A stretch of 64,000 bases of DNA from Paenibacillus_E violae (GTDB lineage Bacteria > Bacillota > Bacilli > Paenibacillales > NBRC-103111), in assembly GCF_032461945.1 (NCBI RefSeq), contig NZ_JAWCUD010000011.1, forward strand, positions 186,001-250,000. Reading direction: 5' to 3'. A program made the translations under genes and the position numbers. Under the pieces are notes generated by a model. The model did not search any database, was not told the origin of the DNA, and was given only the letters and a program-made list of their open reading frames with translations. Positions within the stretch are counted from its first letter, which is position 1. Every line of letters begins with the position of its first letter. This document shows positions 63,323-64,000 of this stretch, piece by piece.

Positions 63323-64000
63323 ATCTTCCCTCTCTTGAGATATTTAGTAATATACCTATACTCGCCAAGCTAATTAGTAAAGAAGATCCCCCATAGCTAA
63401 TTAGCGGAAGAGGAACACCTGTAATGGGGATACTTCCAGTAACGTCGCCTAGATTAATGAGTGCTTAAACACCAATAAGAGATACAATTCCTATACCAAT
63501 TAATGTTCCGAACAAGTCTGGACATCTCAAGGCTACAATGATGCCTCTCCAAATAAACAAAATATAAATAGTTAAAAAAATGAAACAGCCAATAAAGCCG
63601 AACTCTTCTCCTATTGTTGAAAAAATAAAATCCGTATGTGCTTCAGGTAAGTACAACAACTTCTCTTCCCCCTACCAAAACCAGTTCCTGTCAATCTCCC
63701 ATGCCCGAATGCTAATAAAGATTGAACTAATTGGTAGGAGGAGTCCTGGGAATCATTCCATGGATCAAGATAGGCTGTAAATCGTTGAAGCCTATAACTC
63801 TTTGCAAGGACAATTCCAATTGCTATTGGAAGCAAGGAAAGACCAATTCCAAAAAGCTGCAAAAGGTTTGCTCCTCGACAACAATCACAATAGTTGCTGC
63901 AATATTGATTAGAGCTGCAAGATAGATAATTAATCCTAGTTTTGCGAACTCTGTGGGTTGAATACCAAAAGAACCGACACCAAACCAGCTACGATGTCCA
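63294..64000 (-). pseudogene. Second FtsW/RodA family gene, broken and cut by the window edge
   Basis: The minus strand reads in several frames: FGVGSFGIQPTEFAKLGLII near the window end, then LQLFGIGLSLLPIAIGIVLA and GTGFGRGK, then LYLPEAHTDFIFSTIGEEFG, a stop at 63465, and finally ALINLGDVTGSIPITGVPLP and LISYGGSSLLI to a stop at 63294. At least one frameshift near 63660, a deletion near 63865 and one in-frame stop are present. The 5' part lies outside the window. Confidence 0.85.

Noticed and set aside
1..64000. tRNA, rRNA or CRISPR loci
   Set aside because: No cloverleaf-like, ribosomal or regularly spaced repeat sequence was seen on either strand.

Overview
The window looks like chromosomal DNA of an endospore-forming Firmicute of the Paenibacillaceae (Paenibacillus type). 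The evidence is two complete ger-type spore germinant receptor operons, S-layer-homology (SLH) and cohesin/dockerin modules on secreted proteins, YesM/YesN-type two-component systems, an FtsW/RodA/SpoVE-family protein, and strong AGGAGG-like ribosome sites with several TTG starts. I saw no rRNA, tRNA, CRISPR array or intact transposon.

Layout. 1-0.9 kb: 3' end of a DUF5667-like protein. 1.75-5.45 kb: ger operon 1 (order B-A-C, minus strand). 5.86-6.6 kb: a shortened DUF3231 gene. 6.7-26.9 kb: a large rhamnoside-utilisation island, nearly all on the minus strand. It holds a cohesin-SLH anchor gene interrupted by an in-frame stop, two very large secreted GH78 alpha-L-rhamnosidases that both end in cohesin-FIVAR-dockerin, an RbsA/RhaT-type sugar ABC transporter (binding protein, ATPase, two permeases), one intact YesM-like kinase, a frameshifted YesN-like regulator, and remnants of two further two-component systems and of a GH106-like enzyme. 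The two rhamnosidase genes share a promoter with a 20-base-period direct repeat. 27.3-31.5 kb: ger operon 2 (order A-C-D-B, plus strand).

31.5-37.1 kb holds gene fragments, a secreted metallophosphoesterase and an OpuB/EgtU-type ABC transporter. A second copy of the phosphatase lies at 54.5-55.9 kb. Both copies have a four-repeat PhoP-box-like array with 11-base spacing upstream, so both are probably phosphate-starvation genes.

37.5-53.8 kb is a mosaic of small redox and electrophile-detoxification genes: HxlR-type regulators with a conserved N-terminal Cys, an RclA-like flavoprotein, thioredoxins, thioredoxin reductase, an isochorismatase-fold hydrolase, a quinol-monooxygenase-like protein, an NTF2-like protein and a SLAC1/TehA-type transporter. 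Many broken genes are mixed in. It ends with an intact ribulose-monophosphate formaldehyde module (hxlR, hxlA, hxlB). A shared promoter/operator element recurs four times across this stretch. 56-64 kb holds a frameshifted methyltransferase, a lipoprotein, a NAGPA-type phosphodiester glycosidase, a Ser-rich membrane protein paired with a DUF2653 protein, and tandem FtsW/RodA genes of which the upstream one is broken.

The most notable candidate system is the rhamnosidase island: enzymes that carry both a cohesin and a dockerin on one chain, a cohesin-SLH wall anchor next door, and a shared activator-type promoter. This is a possible miniature, self-linking, wall-bound enzyme complex whose anchor and regulator are both interrupted in this sequence. 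All calls come from reading the sequence by eye, and no similarity search was run.
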